Positions 1-7,684 of a DNA stretch of 18,066 bases are shown piece after piece. The translations under genes were made by a program, and so were the position numbers. The notes under the pieces were generated by a model. It did no database searches and was not told where the DNA came from. It worked only from the letters and a program-made list of their open reading frames with translations. Numbering within the stretch: position 1 is the stretch's first letter; the number at the start of each line of letters is the position of its first letter. Source of the DNA: DASPXY01 sp038227745 (GTDB lineage: Bacteria; Planctomycetota; Planctomycetia; Gemmatales; Gemmataceae); NCBI GenBank assembly GCA_038227745.1, contig JBBRPS010000095.1, positions 1 to 18,066 of the forward strand, written 5' to 3'.

Positions 1-51
1 ACAAGCCCGACGCGCCAGCGAGGCATTTCCTCGCTGGCGCGTCGGGCTTGT
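1..51. repeat. Perfect palindromic repeat, family A copy 1
   Basis: Two 23-bp arms (1-23 and 29-51) are exact reverse complements around a 5-nt loop. The arm begins ACAAGCCCGACGCGCCAGCG. The same sequence recurs at 13622-13674, and a variant sits at 1806-1862. It lies downstream of the kinase stop codon on the minus strand. There is no T-run beside it within the window, so an intrinsic terminator role is not shown. It resembles the dispersed intergenic palindromes of Gemmata-type genomes. Confidence 0.9.
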
Positions 52-145
52 GTGGGATCGCCTGCCGCGCCGGAGGAATAGGAGGGCGAGGCGGAGTTGC
101 TTTGACGCAGGTCAGGCTCTCCAGCCCGACAGGAGCCCGCGGCCG

Positions 146-1717
146 TCACAGCGCGGGCGTGACCGCCGGCGCCTCGGCCGACGGGGCCGGCCGCAGCCGC
201 CGCTCGAACTCCTCGAACCCCTGGCGATAGGCGTCGCGCCACGCCGGGTTCGGCGCCATCGGCGTGCGGAACTTGACCATCGCCGCCACCGCGTCGGCGA
301 CCGTGAACGGCGCCTGCTCGCCGCGCTCGCGCCGCAGCCGCGTCTCCAGTGCCGACAGCGCCGTCACCGCCGCCCCCAGCGCCGGCCCCTCGTCGGACAC
401 GAGCCGCTCCAGCGGCCGGTCCAGCACCGTGGCCAGGATCTCACACATCAGCTCGCTGCGGGCGATCCCGCCCGAGACGGTAATGCGCGCGACCGCCTGG
501 CCGGCCTGCTCGTGTTCGCGCACCGCCAGGGCGATCAGGTACGCCAGCGCCTCCAGGGCCGCCCGGTGGCGCCGCCCCGCCTTGCGCGGCTTCGACGGGA
601 ACCACGTCAGCCGCGCCTTGTCGATGCCCAGCGACGGTTCCGGGCTGGCGAACGGCAGCACCGTCGTGCCCTCGGCGCCGGGCGAGCAGGCGCGGGCCTC
701 TTCTTCGAGCTTCGCCCAGTCCGGCTCGGGCCCGGCGATGCGGTCGAGGAACTGCGCGCCGTTGTTGTAGCAGCGCATCCACAGGTATGGCCCCCAGTTC
801 AGCCGCATGGCGTCCAGGGCGCCCGCGGCGGGCAGGCGGTCCGACGACGAGTTGACGACCGCGGAGTTGCCGAGGATCACCGCCACCTGTCCGGAGTCCA
901 CCGCGCCGCCGCCGACCAGCCCCGCCTGCTGGTCGTCGGACGTGGGGAAGACGAGCGGCCGCTTCTGGGGGTCGAGGCCCGCCTCCAGCGCCAGCGACTC
1001 GGTCAGCGGCCCCAGGGCCTCGCAGTGATCGACGATGCGTGGCAATTGCCCCCACGCCAGGTCGCGATACTCGGGATCCTCCAGAGCGTCGAGCATGGCG
1101 CGGCACCACTGGTTGGTGCGCAGGTCCATGATGCCGGTCGAGGCGGCCGCCGACACGCTGCAGACGTCGAAGTTGCCCGTGAGGTAGCCCGCGGCGAGCG
1201 CCCCGTGCGGCAGGATGCGGCAGGTGCGCTCCCAGTCGGCACGCGCCAGCAGGGCCTCGTCCTTGACGAGGTGGCTGAGGGTGTAGCGGATGGCCCACGG
1301 CCCGCCGATGCGCTGCTGCACCGCCGCCTGGCCGCCGAGGTGCTCGAGGCCCCGGGCGTGGTATGGGGCGAGGCTGTGGTCGTTCCAGCAGATGGCCCGG
1401 CGGACCTGAGCGTGGTCGCGGTCGATGCGGCCGGCGGTGTGGTGCGTCGCCGAGATGCCGCCCGCCGCCCAGTGCGGCAGCCGCCCCAGCGCCCGCAGCC
1501 GGCTCGCGATCAGGCGGACGCTGGCGCGGGCCTGGCCCTCCAGCTGCATCAGGTTCAGCTCCGAGACGCCCCCCTCGGTCCACAGGTCGGTGGGGAGGCG
1601 CACGTGGGCGAGCGTGTTGCCGTCGAGGTCGAAGGCGAGGCACTTGACGGCGCCCGTGCTGAAGTCCCAGCCGGTGAGGACGGTGTCGGGGGGTACGCAG
1701 CGGAGAGGTTCGGCCAC
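146..1717 (-). CDS. FGGY-family carbohydrate kinase (xylulokinase-like)
   Basis: Predicted 523-aa cytoplasmic sugar kinase that would transfer phosphate from ATP to a pentose, polyol or similar sugar; the substrate cannot be read from sequence. The N-terminal phosphate-binding strand reads GWDFSTGAVKCLAFD, about residues 14-28. The central segment SDDQQAGLVGGGAV matches the FGGY catalytic-Asp region, and GGIARSELMCEILATVLDRP matches the C-terminal FGGY signature. Length is normal for the family (about 500 aa). The open frame continues upstream to 2185, but that part is low-complexity and runs antisense across the neighbouring hydrolase. I chose GTG at 1717 because GGAGG sits 8 nt before it and homology begins directly after. 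Repeats lie downstream (1-51) and upstream (1806-1862). It could belong to the xylulokinase, ribulokinase or gluconokinase branch. Confidence 0.85.
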   Translation of the reverse strand: MAEPLRCVPPDTVLTGWDFSTGAVKCLAFDLDGNTLAHVRLPTDLWTEGGVSELNLMQLEGQARASVRLIASRLRALGRLPHWAAGGISATHHTAGRIDRDHAQVRRAICWNDHSLAPYHARGLEHLGGQAAVQQRIGGPWAIRYTLSHLVKDEALLARADWERTCRILPHGALAAGYLTGNFDVCSVSAAASTGIMDLRTNQWCRAMLDALEDPEYRDLAWGQLPRIVDHCEALGPLTESLALEAGLDPQKRPLVFPTSDDQQAGLVGGGAVDSGQVAVILGNSAVVNSSSDRLPAAGALDAMRLNWGPYLWMRCYNNGAQFLDRIAGPEPDWAKLEEEARACSPGAEGTTVLPFASPEPSLGIDKARLTWFPSKPRKAGRRHRAALEALAYLIALAVREHEQAGQAVARITVSGGIARSELMCEILATVLDRPLERLVSDEGPALGAAVTALSALETRLRRERGEQAPFTVADAVAAMVKFRTPMAPNPAWRDAYRQGFEEFERRLRPAPSAEAPAVTPAL

Positions 1718-1805
1718 GGTCGGGGCCTCCGGGGGGCGGTGAGCGGGGATGCCGGAGGAGAAGTTATGCAAAATGCGTCGGGATACAAGCGCCGGCACCC
1801 GCGCT

Positions 1806-1862
1806 ACAAGCCCGAAGCGCAAGCGAGGGGATGTCCGCCCCTCGCTTGCGCTTCGGGCTTGT
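1806..1862. repeat. Palindromic repeat, family A variant
   Basis: Two 25-bp arms (1806-1830 and 1838-1862) are perfect reverse complements around a 7-nt loop. The arm reads ACAAGCCCGAAGCGCAAGCG then AGGGG. Compared with copies at 1-51 and 13622-13674, two arm positions differ (C to A), and both changes are matched in the opposite arm. It lies between the hydrolase stop and the kinase start, both on the minus strand. No T-run follows in the transcribed direction, so at most it would attenuate read-through. Confidence 0.9.
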
Positions 1863-1878
1863 GTACGGCCCCGAGCTT

Positions 1879-2793
1879 TCACCGTGGTTTGCGGTCCGTG
1901 CCGAGGATGTGCGGTCGCGCCGCGTTCACCGTCGCCGCGTCCCAGCGCCCCACGCGCTCGCGCACCAGCCGCGTGAGCGCCGCGATGCCCGCCGGGTTGT
2001 GCATCACGGTCGAATGGCCGAGCGGCAGCAGCACCGCGGGGACGCCTTGCTCCTGCAGGTCCGGCGTCCACTGGCAGACGGTGGACACCAGGCCGTCGCC
2101 CGGGGGCAGCAGCGCGCGGGCCGGCTTGCCGTTCTTCTCCTTGATCGGGCTGATCACCGGGATGTTCAGCCGGCAGACGACACACACGAACTCGACCGAG
2201 GCGGGGATGCGCTTGGCGGACCGCTCCACGATCAGGTGCTGCCGGTCGTGCTTGGTGAGCGACGCCAGGAAGGTCTCCTGGTTCCTGCGGACCGCCACGC
2301 GCGCCTTCGCCCAGTTGGAGCCGCCGTTGGGCGAGCTGACCTGAATGACCCGGGTCACCCCGGCGTCGGGGTGGTCCTCGACGAACTGCCGCGCCACCAG
2401 GCCGCCGGCGCTGTGGCCGATCAGCACGACCTCCCGGTAGCCGAGGGCCTTGAGGGTGCGGACCGCGTTGCGCAGGACGGGCGTTTCGGCGACCCGTTCG
2501 ACGGGCACCTCCTGGCTATAGGTGAGGGCGAAGACGTCGGCCTCCTGGGCGAGCGCCTTGACGAGCGGACAGCCCGGCTGTTGCCAGCTGTGCCACTCGG
2601 CCCGGGTGACGCCGCGGCTGCTGAAGGGGTGCAAGCGCAGGCCGGAGATGAGGACGACGGCACGGGTGCGATTCGGCGTGCGCTCGACGGCGGCGGCGCC
2701 GCGCTGGACGGGGGCCATCTGCGCGAAGCCCACTTCGGGCTGCTCGGGGACGGCCACCGCGAACGCGGACACGAGCCAGAGTACGGCGTTCAT
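1879..2793 (-). CDS. Secreted alpha/beta hydrolase (lipase/PGAP1-like)
   Basis: Predicted 304-aa serine hydrolase of the alpha/beta fold. The nucleophile elbow GHSAGG places the catalytic Ser at residue 128. Candidates for the rest of the triad are Asp233 in PGDGLVS and His260 in LGHSTV, in the order expected for the fold. The oxyanion region VVLISGL lies at about 46-52. The N-terminus MNAVLWLVSAFAVAV is hydrophobic and probably a short signal peptide or anchor, although it lacks the usual basic residues. ATG at 2793 is preceded by GGGAG at a 5-nt spacing; a GTG four codons earlier overlaps that site and is less likely. It shares strand with the sugar kinase but is separated from it by about 160 bp holding a repeat, so co-transcription is uncertain. 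The substrate (lipid or other ester) is unknown. Confidence 0.8.
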   Translation of the reverse strand: MNAVLWLVSAFAVAVPEQPEVGFAQMAPVQRGAAAVERTPNRTRAVVLISGLRLHPFSSRGVTRAEWHSWQQPGCPLVKALAQEADVFALTYSQEVPVERVAETPVLRNAVRTLKALGYREVVLIGHSAGGLVARQFVEDHPDAGVTRVIQVSSPNGGSNWAKARVAVRRNQETFLASLTKHDRQHLIVERSAKRIPASVEFVCVVCRLNIPVISPIKEKNGKPARALLPPGDGLVSTVCQWTPDLQEQGVPAVLLPLGHSTVMHNPAGIAALTRLVRERVGRWDAATVNAARPHILGTDRKPR

Positions 2794-3231
2794 GAAGTCT
2801 CCCACACCTCTGAAACGGTCGCGGCGACGGAAACGCCCGTTCGCGCCGTCCCTTCCACGGGCACCACCGGCGCCGGAAGATAACGCCTGCGCCGGCCGGG
2901 TGGAACAGGAAATCGCGATCCCCGGGCGATGGCGCGCCGGCCGGTCCCCTCAGGTGCGGACCGACCCGTGTCACCGTTAGCATCGGCAGGGCCGCCCGGG
3001 GAACTGGAGGAGATGGAGCGGAAACAGGGATGGTTCCGCTTCGCGGGCTCGGGCGGGTGGTGGCGGAGGTCGTCGCCTGACCGGACCGCACCGAAAGGAT
3101 GGGTTTCCCAAACCGCTCCCATCCTCATAGGATCTTCTAAGGAGCGGTTGCGCACGCCGCGCGCCCCGGACCGCCGCTGGCGACAGGGGCAGAAGGGCGC
3201 CCTGCCGCACCCGTATCCGAGAGAGTTCGGT
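2794..3231. other. Intergenic region between divergent genes
   Basis: This region separates the minus-strand hydrolase from the plus-strand sigma factor and should hold both promoters. Open frames cross it but are arginine/proline-rich and have no recognisable domain. The only clear structure is the hairpin and conserved element at 3111-3184. I saw no convincing sigma-70 type -35/-10 pair. Confidence 0.6.
3111..3184 (+). promoter_or_regulatory. Hairpin plus conserved element upstream of the sigma/kinase pair
   Basis: AACCGCTCC (3111-3119) and GGAGCGGTT (3141-3149) form a perfect 9-bp inverted repeat, with a smaller ATCCT/AGGAT pair nested in the loop. The right arm runs into GCGGTTGCGCACGCCGCGCG and then a CGCTGGCGAC tail. 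A closely similar run (GCGGTTGTATGCACCGCGCG, tail CGCTGGCAAC) occurs at 6095-6127 upstream of the surface-protein gene, also preceded by ATCCTCA. The element ends about 47 nt before the sigma factor ATG. I infer a promoter or leader element, perhaps recognised by the sigma factor itself, but -35/-10 boxes cannot be assigned. Confidence 0.45.
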
Positions 3232-3807
3232 ATGTCGGAACTGCACGACGATTTCCCTGGTCTGATGGAGCGCGTCCTCGCCGGCTCCCAAGAGGCCGCC
3301 CGCGAGCTGGCCCGGGAGTACGGGCCTTACCTCCTTTACGCCGTCCGCAAGCGCCTGCACCGCAAACTCCGCTCCAAGTTCGATTCCCAGGACTTCGTGC
3401 AAGATGTCTGGGCCTCCTTCTTCACCGACTTGCCCAACGGCGGCGCCTTCCGCGAACCCGATGACCTGATCGCCTTCCTGGCGCAGATGGCCCGCAACAA
3501 GATCATCGACGCCACCCGCCAACGCCTGCGCGACCAGAAGTACAACCTCGATCGCGAGGAGTCGATCAACAACGTCGATCCCGACGACACGCCGGGCCTG
3601 GCCGCCCGCCAGCCCAGCCCCAGCCAGGTCGCCATGGGCCGGGAGGAATGGGAGCGGTTGCTCGGGCGCCAGCCCCCCGTCTACCGGCGAATCCTCCTGC
3701 TGCTGCACGACGGCAAGACGCCCGCCGCCACCGCCGAGGACGTCGGCGTCACGGAGAAGACCGTCCGCCGCGTCGCCGCGAGGGTCGCGCCATGGCTAAT
3801 CGGCTGA
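3232..3807 (+). CDS. ECF-type RNA polymerase sigma factor
   Basis: Predicted 191-aa sigma-70 family factor of extracytoplasmic-function size. Region 2 (about residues 12-90) includes the helix FDSQDFVQDVWASFF and then AFLAQMARNKIIDATRQ. Region 4 (about 130-185) has the helix-turn-helix stretch TPAATAEDVGVTEKTVRR. ATG at 3232 follows a weak GAGAG. The upstream open frame lacks sigma homology. The stop overlaps the start of the downstream Ser/Thr kinase, an arrangement common in planctomycetes, where the kinase is thought to control the sigma factor. No anti-sigma factor gene is visible. Autoregulation is suggested by the element at 3111-3184, which is also present upstream of the surface protein. 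The family is confident; the regulon is unknown. Confidence 0.9.
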   Translation: MSELHDDFPGLMERVLAGSQEAARELAREYGPYLLYAVRKRLHRKLRSKFDSQDFVQDVWASFFTDLPNGGAFREPDDLIAFLAQMARNKIIDATRQRLRDQKYNLDREESINNVDPDDTPGLAARQPSPSQVAMGREEWERLLGRQPPVYRRILLLLHDGKTPAATAEDVGVTEKTVRRVAARVAPWLIG

Positions 3808-5972
3808 ACAGGCAGGGCCGACCGCCGCCCGTCCTCACCCTTGAAGGCGTGCCCGGACCGCCGCCGGCCTCTCAGGGAGACGCCGGCTCGGTGGACGTGG
3901 TGGATGAAGCGTACGCGGAATACCGCCGCCTCCAGGCGTCGGGGGAGCCCGTCGATCCCGACGCCTTCTGCGCCCGCTTCCCCGACGTCAAAAGCTCACT
4001 GGGCCGGATGCTCCGAGCCCACCGCTTCCTCCAGGCGACCGCCCACCTGCTGGCCCCCCGCTGGCCGGAGCCCGGGGAGGAGTTCCAGGGCTTTCAACTG
4101 GTGCGCGAGCTGGGGCGCGGCTCCTTCGCTCGGGTGTTCCTGGCCATCGAGCCGGCCCTGGGCGGCCGCCGCGTCGCCGTCAAGGTCTCCAGGCACGGCG
4201 CCGCCGAGGCCAGGACCCTCGGCCGGATCGACCACCCCAACGTCGTGCCCGTCCACTCGGTCCGGGAGGACGCGGCGTCCGGCCTGACCGCGGTGTGCAT
4301 GCCCTACCTGGGCAGCGCCACGCTGTGCGCCGTCCTCGACCGCGCCTGCGCCCGGCCCGGCCCGCCCGCCCGCGCCCGCGTGATCCTCGAGGCGGCGCGG
4401 GGCGCGGCGCCGGAGGCGGTCCCGGCTTCCGGCCGCCAGAGCTCGTCCCGCTTGCTGCGCAAGGGGGCCTACGTCGATGGCGTCGTCCACCTGGCGGCGC
4501 AGCTCGCCGACGGCCTGGCCTTCGTCCACGGCCAGGGGATTTGCCACCGCGACCTGAAGCCGTCCAACGTCCTGCTGACGCCGGACGGCCGGCCCATGCT
4601 CCTGGACTTCAACCTCGCGGCCGACCCCCAGGCCGCCGCCGTCCGCCTCGGCGGCACCCTCCCCTACATGGCCCCGGAGCACCTGCTGGCCATCTCCCCG
4701 GGACCCAGGAGCGCCCCGACCACCCTCGACGCCCGCGCCGACCTGTTCTCCCTGGGCGTGATCCTGTACGAGCTGCTGACGGGCGCCCACCCCTTCGGGC
4801 CGGTGCCCCTGAAGCTGGACACGGAGGAACTTCACGGGCTGATGCAGGAGCGGCAGCACGCCGGCCTCCGCCCGCTGCGGCAGGTCAACCCCGCGGTCGA
4901 TCGGTCCCTGGCGCGGCTGGTCGAGAGTTGCCTGGCCCACGACCCGCGCGACCGCCCGCAGTCCGCGGCCGACCTCGCCACCGCCCTGCGTGCGTGCCTG
5001 TCGCCGCCCCGGCGGGCCTGGCGCTGGGCCGGCCGCCACTCCTGGGCCGTCCTCACCTCCGCCCTCGTGCTGCTGACAACCCTGGCCACCGCGGGCCTCC
5101 TGTGGTCCGCGCGCTCCCCTTACGCCGTGCGCGAGCTGAACCGCGGGCTGGACGCCTACCGCCAGGGCGAGGACGGCCGGGCCGTGGAGCACTTCACCGA
5201 GGCCCTCCGCGCCGACCCGTACCTCACCCGGGCCGTCTTCGCCCGCGGCCGCGCCTACCAGCGCCTGGGCGAGGCCAACGGGGACAACTTCGGCCTCGCC
5301 CTCGCGGACTACCAGCGCGCCGACCGCCTGGCGCCGGACGGGCGCACCCGGGCCTGCATGGGCTACTGCCTCAATCGCCTCGACTTGCCCCGCGATGCCA
5401 TCCTGTTGTACCGGCAAGCGGTCGAGGCGGGGTTCGCCCCGGCCGCCGTCTTCAACAATCAGGGCTACAGCCACTTGCAACTCGGCGAACTGGCCGCCGC
5501 GCGGCGGAGCCTGGACCGCGCGCTCGCGCTCGACCCCGCCCTGCGGGCCGCCTTCCACAACCGTGCCCTGATGTACCTCCAGGCGGTCTCCGCCCCCGGC
5601 GCCGCGGGCGGCCAGGGTCCGGGCGCCGCCTGGGCAGACCTCTCGAAGGAACACGAGCGCCTCCTGAAGAAAGGCAGCGCGGACATCGACAGGGCGATCG
5701 CGCTGGGGCCGGCCACGGCGAAGGTCTACTACGACGCCGCTCGCCTCCGTACCCTGGCCATCACGGAGGCCGACTCGGTCGAGCAGGCGCTGAGTTATCT
5801 GCAGCGGGCGGTCGAGCACGGCCACAACCCCGAACACCTGGCCAACGACCCCGCCTTCACTCGGCTGATGGAAGCCAGTCGCTTCCAGGCCCTGATCCGC
5901 CTACAGCCGCGCAGCCATCCCCCTCAACAGGCCCGCCGCCTGCTCGAGCCCCTCCAGGGCACCGCCGACTGA
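3792..5972 (+). CDS. Transmembrane Ser/Thr protein kinase with C-terminal TPR repeats
   Basis: Predicted 726-aa Hanks-type kinase. The glycine loop is GRGSFARVF (about 108-116), followed by VAVKVS with the ATP-binding lysine, catalytic HRDLKPSN (252-259), the magnesium-binding motif as DFN (272-274) rather than DFG, and APEH. A hydrophobic segment at about 418-438 (WAVLTSALVLLTTLATAGLL) is a single membrane span. The C-terminal part (about 449-700) carries TPR-like helices such as AVFNNQGYSHLQLGELAAAR. The kinase domain would be cytoplasmic and the TPR part on the other side of the membrane. ATG at 3792 lies inside the sigma gene (16-nt overlap) with GAGGG 7 nt upstream, so the two are almost certainly co-translated. 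An insertion precedes the catalytic loop (about residues 184-225). The likely role is to sense a periplasmic protein or ligand and phosphorylate the sigma factor or its partners. Confidence 0.9.
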   Translation: MANRLNRQGRPPPVLTLEGVPGPPPASQGDAGSVDVVDEAYAEYRRLQASGEPVDPDAFCARFPDVKSSLGRMLRAHRFLQATAHLLAPRWPEPGEEFQGFQLVRELGRGSFARVFLAIEPALGGRRVAVKVSRHGAAEARTLGRIDHPNVVPVHSVREDAASGLTAVCMPYLGSATLCAVLDRACARPGPPARARVILEAARGAAPEAVPASGRQSSSRLLRKGAYVDGVVHLAAQLADGLAFVHGQGICHRDLKPSNVLLTPDGRPMLLDFNLAADPQAAAVRLGGTLPYMAPEHLLAISPGPRSAPTTLDARADLFSLGVILYELLTGAHPFGPVPLKLDTEELHGLMQERQHAGLRPLRQVNPAVDRSLARLVESCLAHDPRDRPQSAADLATALRACLSPPRRAWRWAGRHSWAVLTSALVLLTTLATAGLLWSARSPYAVRELNRGLDAYRQGEDGRAVEHFTEALRADPYLTRAVFARGRAYQRLGEANGDNFGLALADYQRADRLAPDGRTRACMGYCLNRLDLPRDAILLYRQAVEAGFAPAAVFNNQGYSHLQLGELAAARRSLDRALALDPALRAAFHNRALMYLQAVSAPGAAGGQGPGAAWADLSKEHERLLKKGSADIDRAIALGPATAKVYYDAARLRTLAITEADSVEQALSYLQRAVEHGHNPEHLANDPAFTRLMEASRFQALIRLQPRSHPPQQARRLLEPLQGTAD

Positions 5973-6338
5973 TGGCGGCCGCCCCGCGAGAGCCGTCCGG
6001 AAAAAAATCTCAAAATAATTGTCAAAGTCATGTCCATTTTGAGGGTCGTTTTTCGATCCTCAAGAGGGAGGGACTTTCAATTTCCCGATGAGAGGCGGTT
6101 GTATGCACCGCGCGCCCGGCGCTGGCAACCCCTTCCTGGCGGGACCACCACGCCTCCCCTCGACCGAGTCGGCCCTGGAGTTCCCGGGACGTCGTTTCCT
6201 ATTTCAGAACCCAGCAGCCGCATGTCGCCCGGCGACAAGGTCGCGCCAGGCGGCGTGCCTGGCCACGCCGCGGTATCGTACGCCCGGCAGGCACCCCACG
6301 GGACGGAACCATAACACCTTATCTTGTAGGTATTTGTG
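5973..6338. other. Intergenic region upstream of the surface-protein gene
   Basis: About 365 bp. It starts AT-rich (5999-6040), then a short hairpin (6041-6061), the element shared with the sigma-factor upstream region (6095-6127), and about 200 bp with nothing recognisable. Open frames within it have no domain. A long leader or a second promoter is possible. Confidence 0.6.
6041..6127 (+). promoter_or_regulatory. Second copy of the sigma-operon upstream element
   Basis: GAGGGTCG (6041-6048) and CGATCCTC (6054-6061) form an 8-bp stem with one G-T pair. GCGGTTGTATGCACCGCGCG then starts at 6095, with a CGCTGGCAAC tail ending at 6127. The matching run upstream of the sigma gene starts at 3144. 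Both are preceded by ATCCTCA, at offsets of 39 nt here and 23 nt there. The distance to the downstream ATG is about 211 nt here against 47 nt there, so the element may be a promoter in one place and a more distant site in the other. Confidence 0.4.
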
Positions 6339-7250
6339 ATGCAAAGTTTCTTCACGAGTCGCCGGCGTAGTCCCCAGGCTCCGGCGAACGCGCGGCGCGT
6401 CTCCCTGTGCCTGGAACCCCTGGAGAATCGCGACTGCCCCGCGGTCTCCGGAGGGGGAGGTTCGACACCTCCCAGTCTGACTTTCAGCGCCTCGATTCTC
6501 GCCGGCAACACGGTCCACCTGAGCGGGGGGGTCACCGACGACCACCCGAACATGACCTACGTGCAGTTCAGCGGCGTGATCAGCGGGTCGGCGCAGCCGA
6601 ACAGCGCCGGGCAGTACGACGCCTTCATCGACGGCTCCGCCCTGGGCACCATCATCGCCCAGGCCCACGACATGCTCATGAACTCTTCCCCCACAGTCGA
6701 TGCGACCATCACGAGCAACGCCCCGACAATCACGCTGAACCGCAGCTACGGCGCCAACGGGAGTGTCATCCTCTGGGGCCACGTGACCGACGAGGACGCC
6801 GCCGGCCACACCGTGACCTTCACCGGCGCCGTCCTCGGGACCGCGACCACGAACAACAACGGCGACTTCAGCCTGACGACGATCTACTGGTCCCTTGGCG
6901 ACGTGTCGGCCAGCACGACGGACTGCTGGGGGCAGACCTCCAACACGGCCACGGCCACCCTGGCCAACGCGGCCCCCGTCATCACTAGCTTCCAGGCGAT
7001 CCACACCTCGCTCAACATCTGGACCTTCCAGGGTTCCGTGACCGACGAGTACGCGCCGGGCCTGACCGTGCGTTTCGATGGCAACCTCCCCTCGCTGAGG
7101 GGGCAAACAACGACGGTGGGCGCGGACGGCAGGTTCTACCTGACGATCCGCTTGCAGGACAACGAGGACGGGACCGCGCGCGCCCAGACGACTGACTGGA
7201 GGAGCCTGGACTCCAACGAGGCCCTGTCCTTCGTCTTCAGGGGTTACTAA
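6339..7250 (+). CDS. Secreted/surface protein with LEPLExR motif and three Ig-like repeats
   Basis: Predicted 303-aa exported protein. The N-terminus is basic (FFTSRRRSPQAPANARR) followed by LCLEPLENRDCPAV, the motif found at the start of many planctomycete surface proteins. Three related segments of about 85 residues follow, each with a G-x-VTDExxxGxTVxFxG core: HLSGGVTDDHP, LWGHVTDEDAAGHTVTF and FQGSVTDEYAPGLTVRF. These look like bacterial Ig-like beta-sandwich repeats. No enzyme motif is seen. ATG at 6339 follows GTAGG at about 8 nt; the adjacent in-frame GTG at 6336 is possible. It is on the same strand as the sigma/kinase pair but has its own long upstream region with the shared element. 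The likely role is structural or adhesive; it could also be the external partner sensed by the kinase, which is speculation. Confidence 0.75.
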   Translation: MQSFFTSRRRSPQAPANARRVSLCLEPLENRDCPAVSGGGGSTPPSLTFSASILAGNTVHLSGGVTDDHPNMTYVQFSGVISGSAQPNSAGQYDAFIDGSALGTIIAQAHDMLMNSSPTVDATITSNAPTITLNRSYGANGSVILWGHVTDEDAAGHTVTFTGAVLGTATTNNNGDFSLTTIYWSLGDVSASTTDCWGQTSNTATATLANAAPVITSFQAIHTSLNIWTFQGSVTDEYAPGLTVRFDGNLPSLRGQTTTVGADGRFYLTIRLQDNEDGTARAQTTDWRSLDSNEALSFVFRGY

Positions 7251-7276
7251 GTCTGCCCCGCCCGGAGTGCCGGCTT

Positions 7277-7293
7277 CGCGCCCCGGGGGCGCG
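7277..7293 (+). terminator. Possible weak terminator hairpin
   Basis: CGCGCCCC (7277-7284) and GGGGCGCG (7286-7293) are perfect complements just after the surface-protein stop. There is only a late GTTTTG and no T-run directly after the stem, so termination would be weak. Confidence 0.25.
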
Positions 7294-7323
7294 GGGCGGA
7301 GGGCGTTTTGAACGGAGGTTCTC

Positions 7324-7656
7324 ATGTCCGGCAAGGAGTGTGACCTGGATACCCTGGCCGCGCGCGTGGGCCGGGGCGACTCGGCGGCGGCGGCGGAACT
7401 GCGGCGGCAGCTCGTGCCCCACCTCACCCGGTTGGTACGGCTGACCCTGCGTGAGGGCGCCGGCTGTCCCACGCTCGACCCCTGCATCCTCGCCGAGGTC
7501 CGCCGGGCCGTCGGCCCCGGGGGCGCTTACGCGGCCGCGGACCACGCCCACCTCGTCGATCGGGTGGCACGGCGCCTCTGCCAGTCCGTCCTCGAAGGCC
7601 TGCGGCCCCGGCCTCACTGCGCGGCGGGGGCCGCGGATACTGTCTGCGGCTGCTGA
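7324..7656 (+). CDS. Small protein resembling an isolated sigma region 2
   Basis: Predicted 110-aa protein. ATG at 7324 has a strong GGAGG 5 nt upstream. Residues 11-59 align without gaps to residues 11-59 of the ECF sigma factor at 3232, with 15 of 49 positions identical (including RV, AA, EL, P, VR). The helix corresponding to the core-binding DFVQDVWASFF is not conserved (here ILAEVRRAV) and there is no region 4. The C-terminus is cysteine-containing (CAAGAADTVCGC). It ends 28 nt before the histidine kinase, so the two are probably one operon. I do not recognise a named family. It may be a degenerate sigma-like domain that binds a partner of the transcription or kinase machinery. It may also be a neutral remnant, but the strong ribosome site argues that it is expressed. 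Confidence 0.65.
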   Translation: MSGKECDLDTLAARVGRGDSAAAAELRRQLVPHLTRLVRLTLREGAGCPTLDPCILAEVRRAVGPGGAYAAADHAHLVDRVARRLCQSVLEGLRPRPHCAAGAADTVCGC

Positions 7657-7684
7657 GGCCCAGACCAACCCAAGGGAGTTCTCC

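Noticed and set aside
50..2344. 764-codon plus-strand open frame
   Set aside because: It runs antisense across the FGGY kinase and hydrolase, is Arg/Pro/Gly-rich and has no domain. Long shadow frames are expected at this GC content.
3996..5837. 613-codon minus-strand open frame
   Set aside because: Antisense to the Ser/Thr kinase, low complexity, no recognisable motif.
6030..6314. Possible small gene upstream of the surface protein
   Set aside because: No ribosome site and no protein-like pattern; it overlaps the shared regulatory element.
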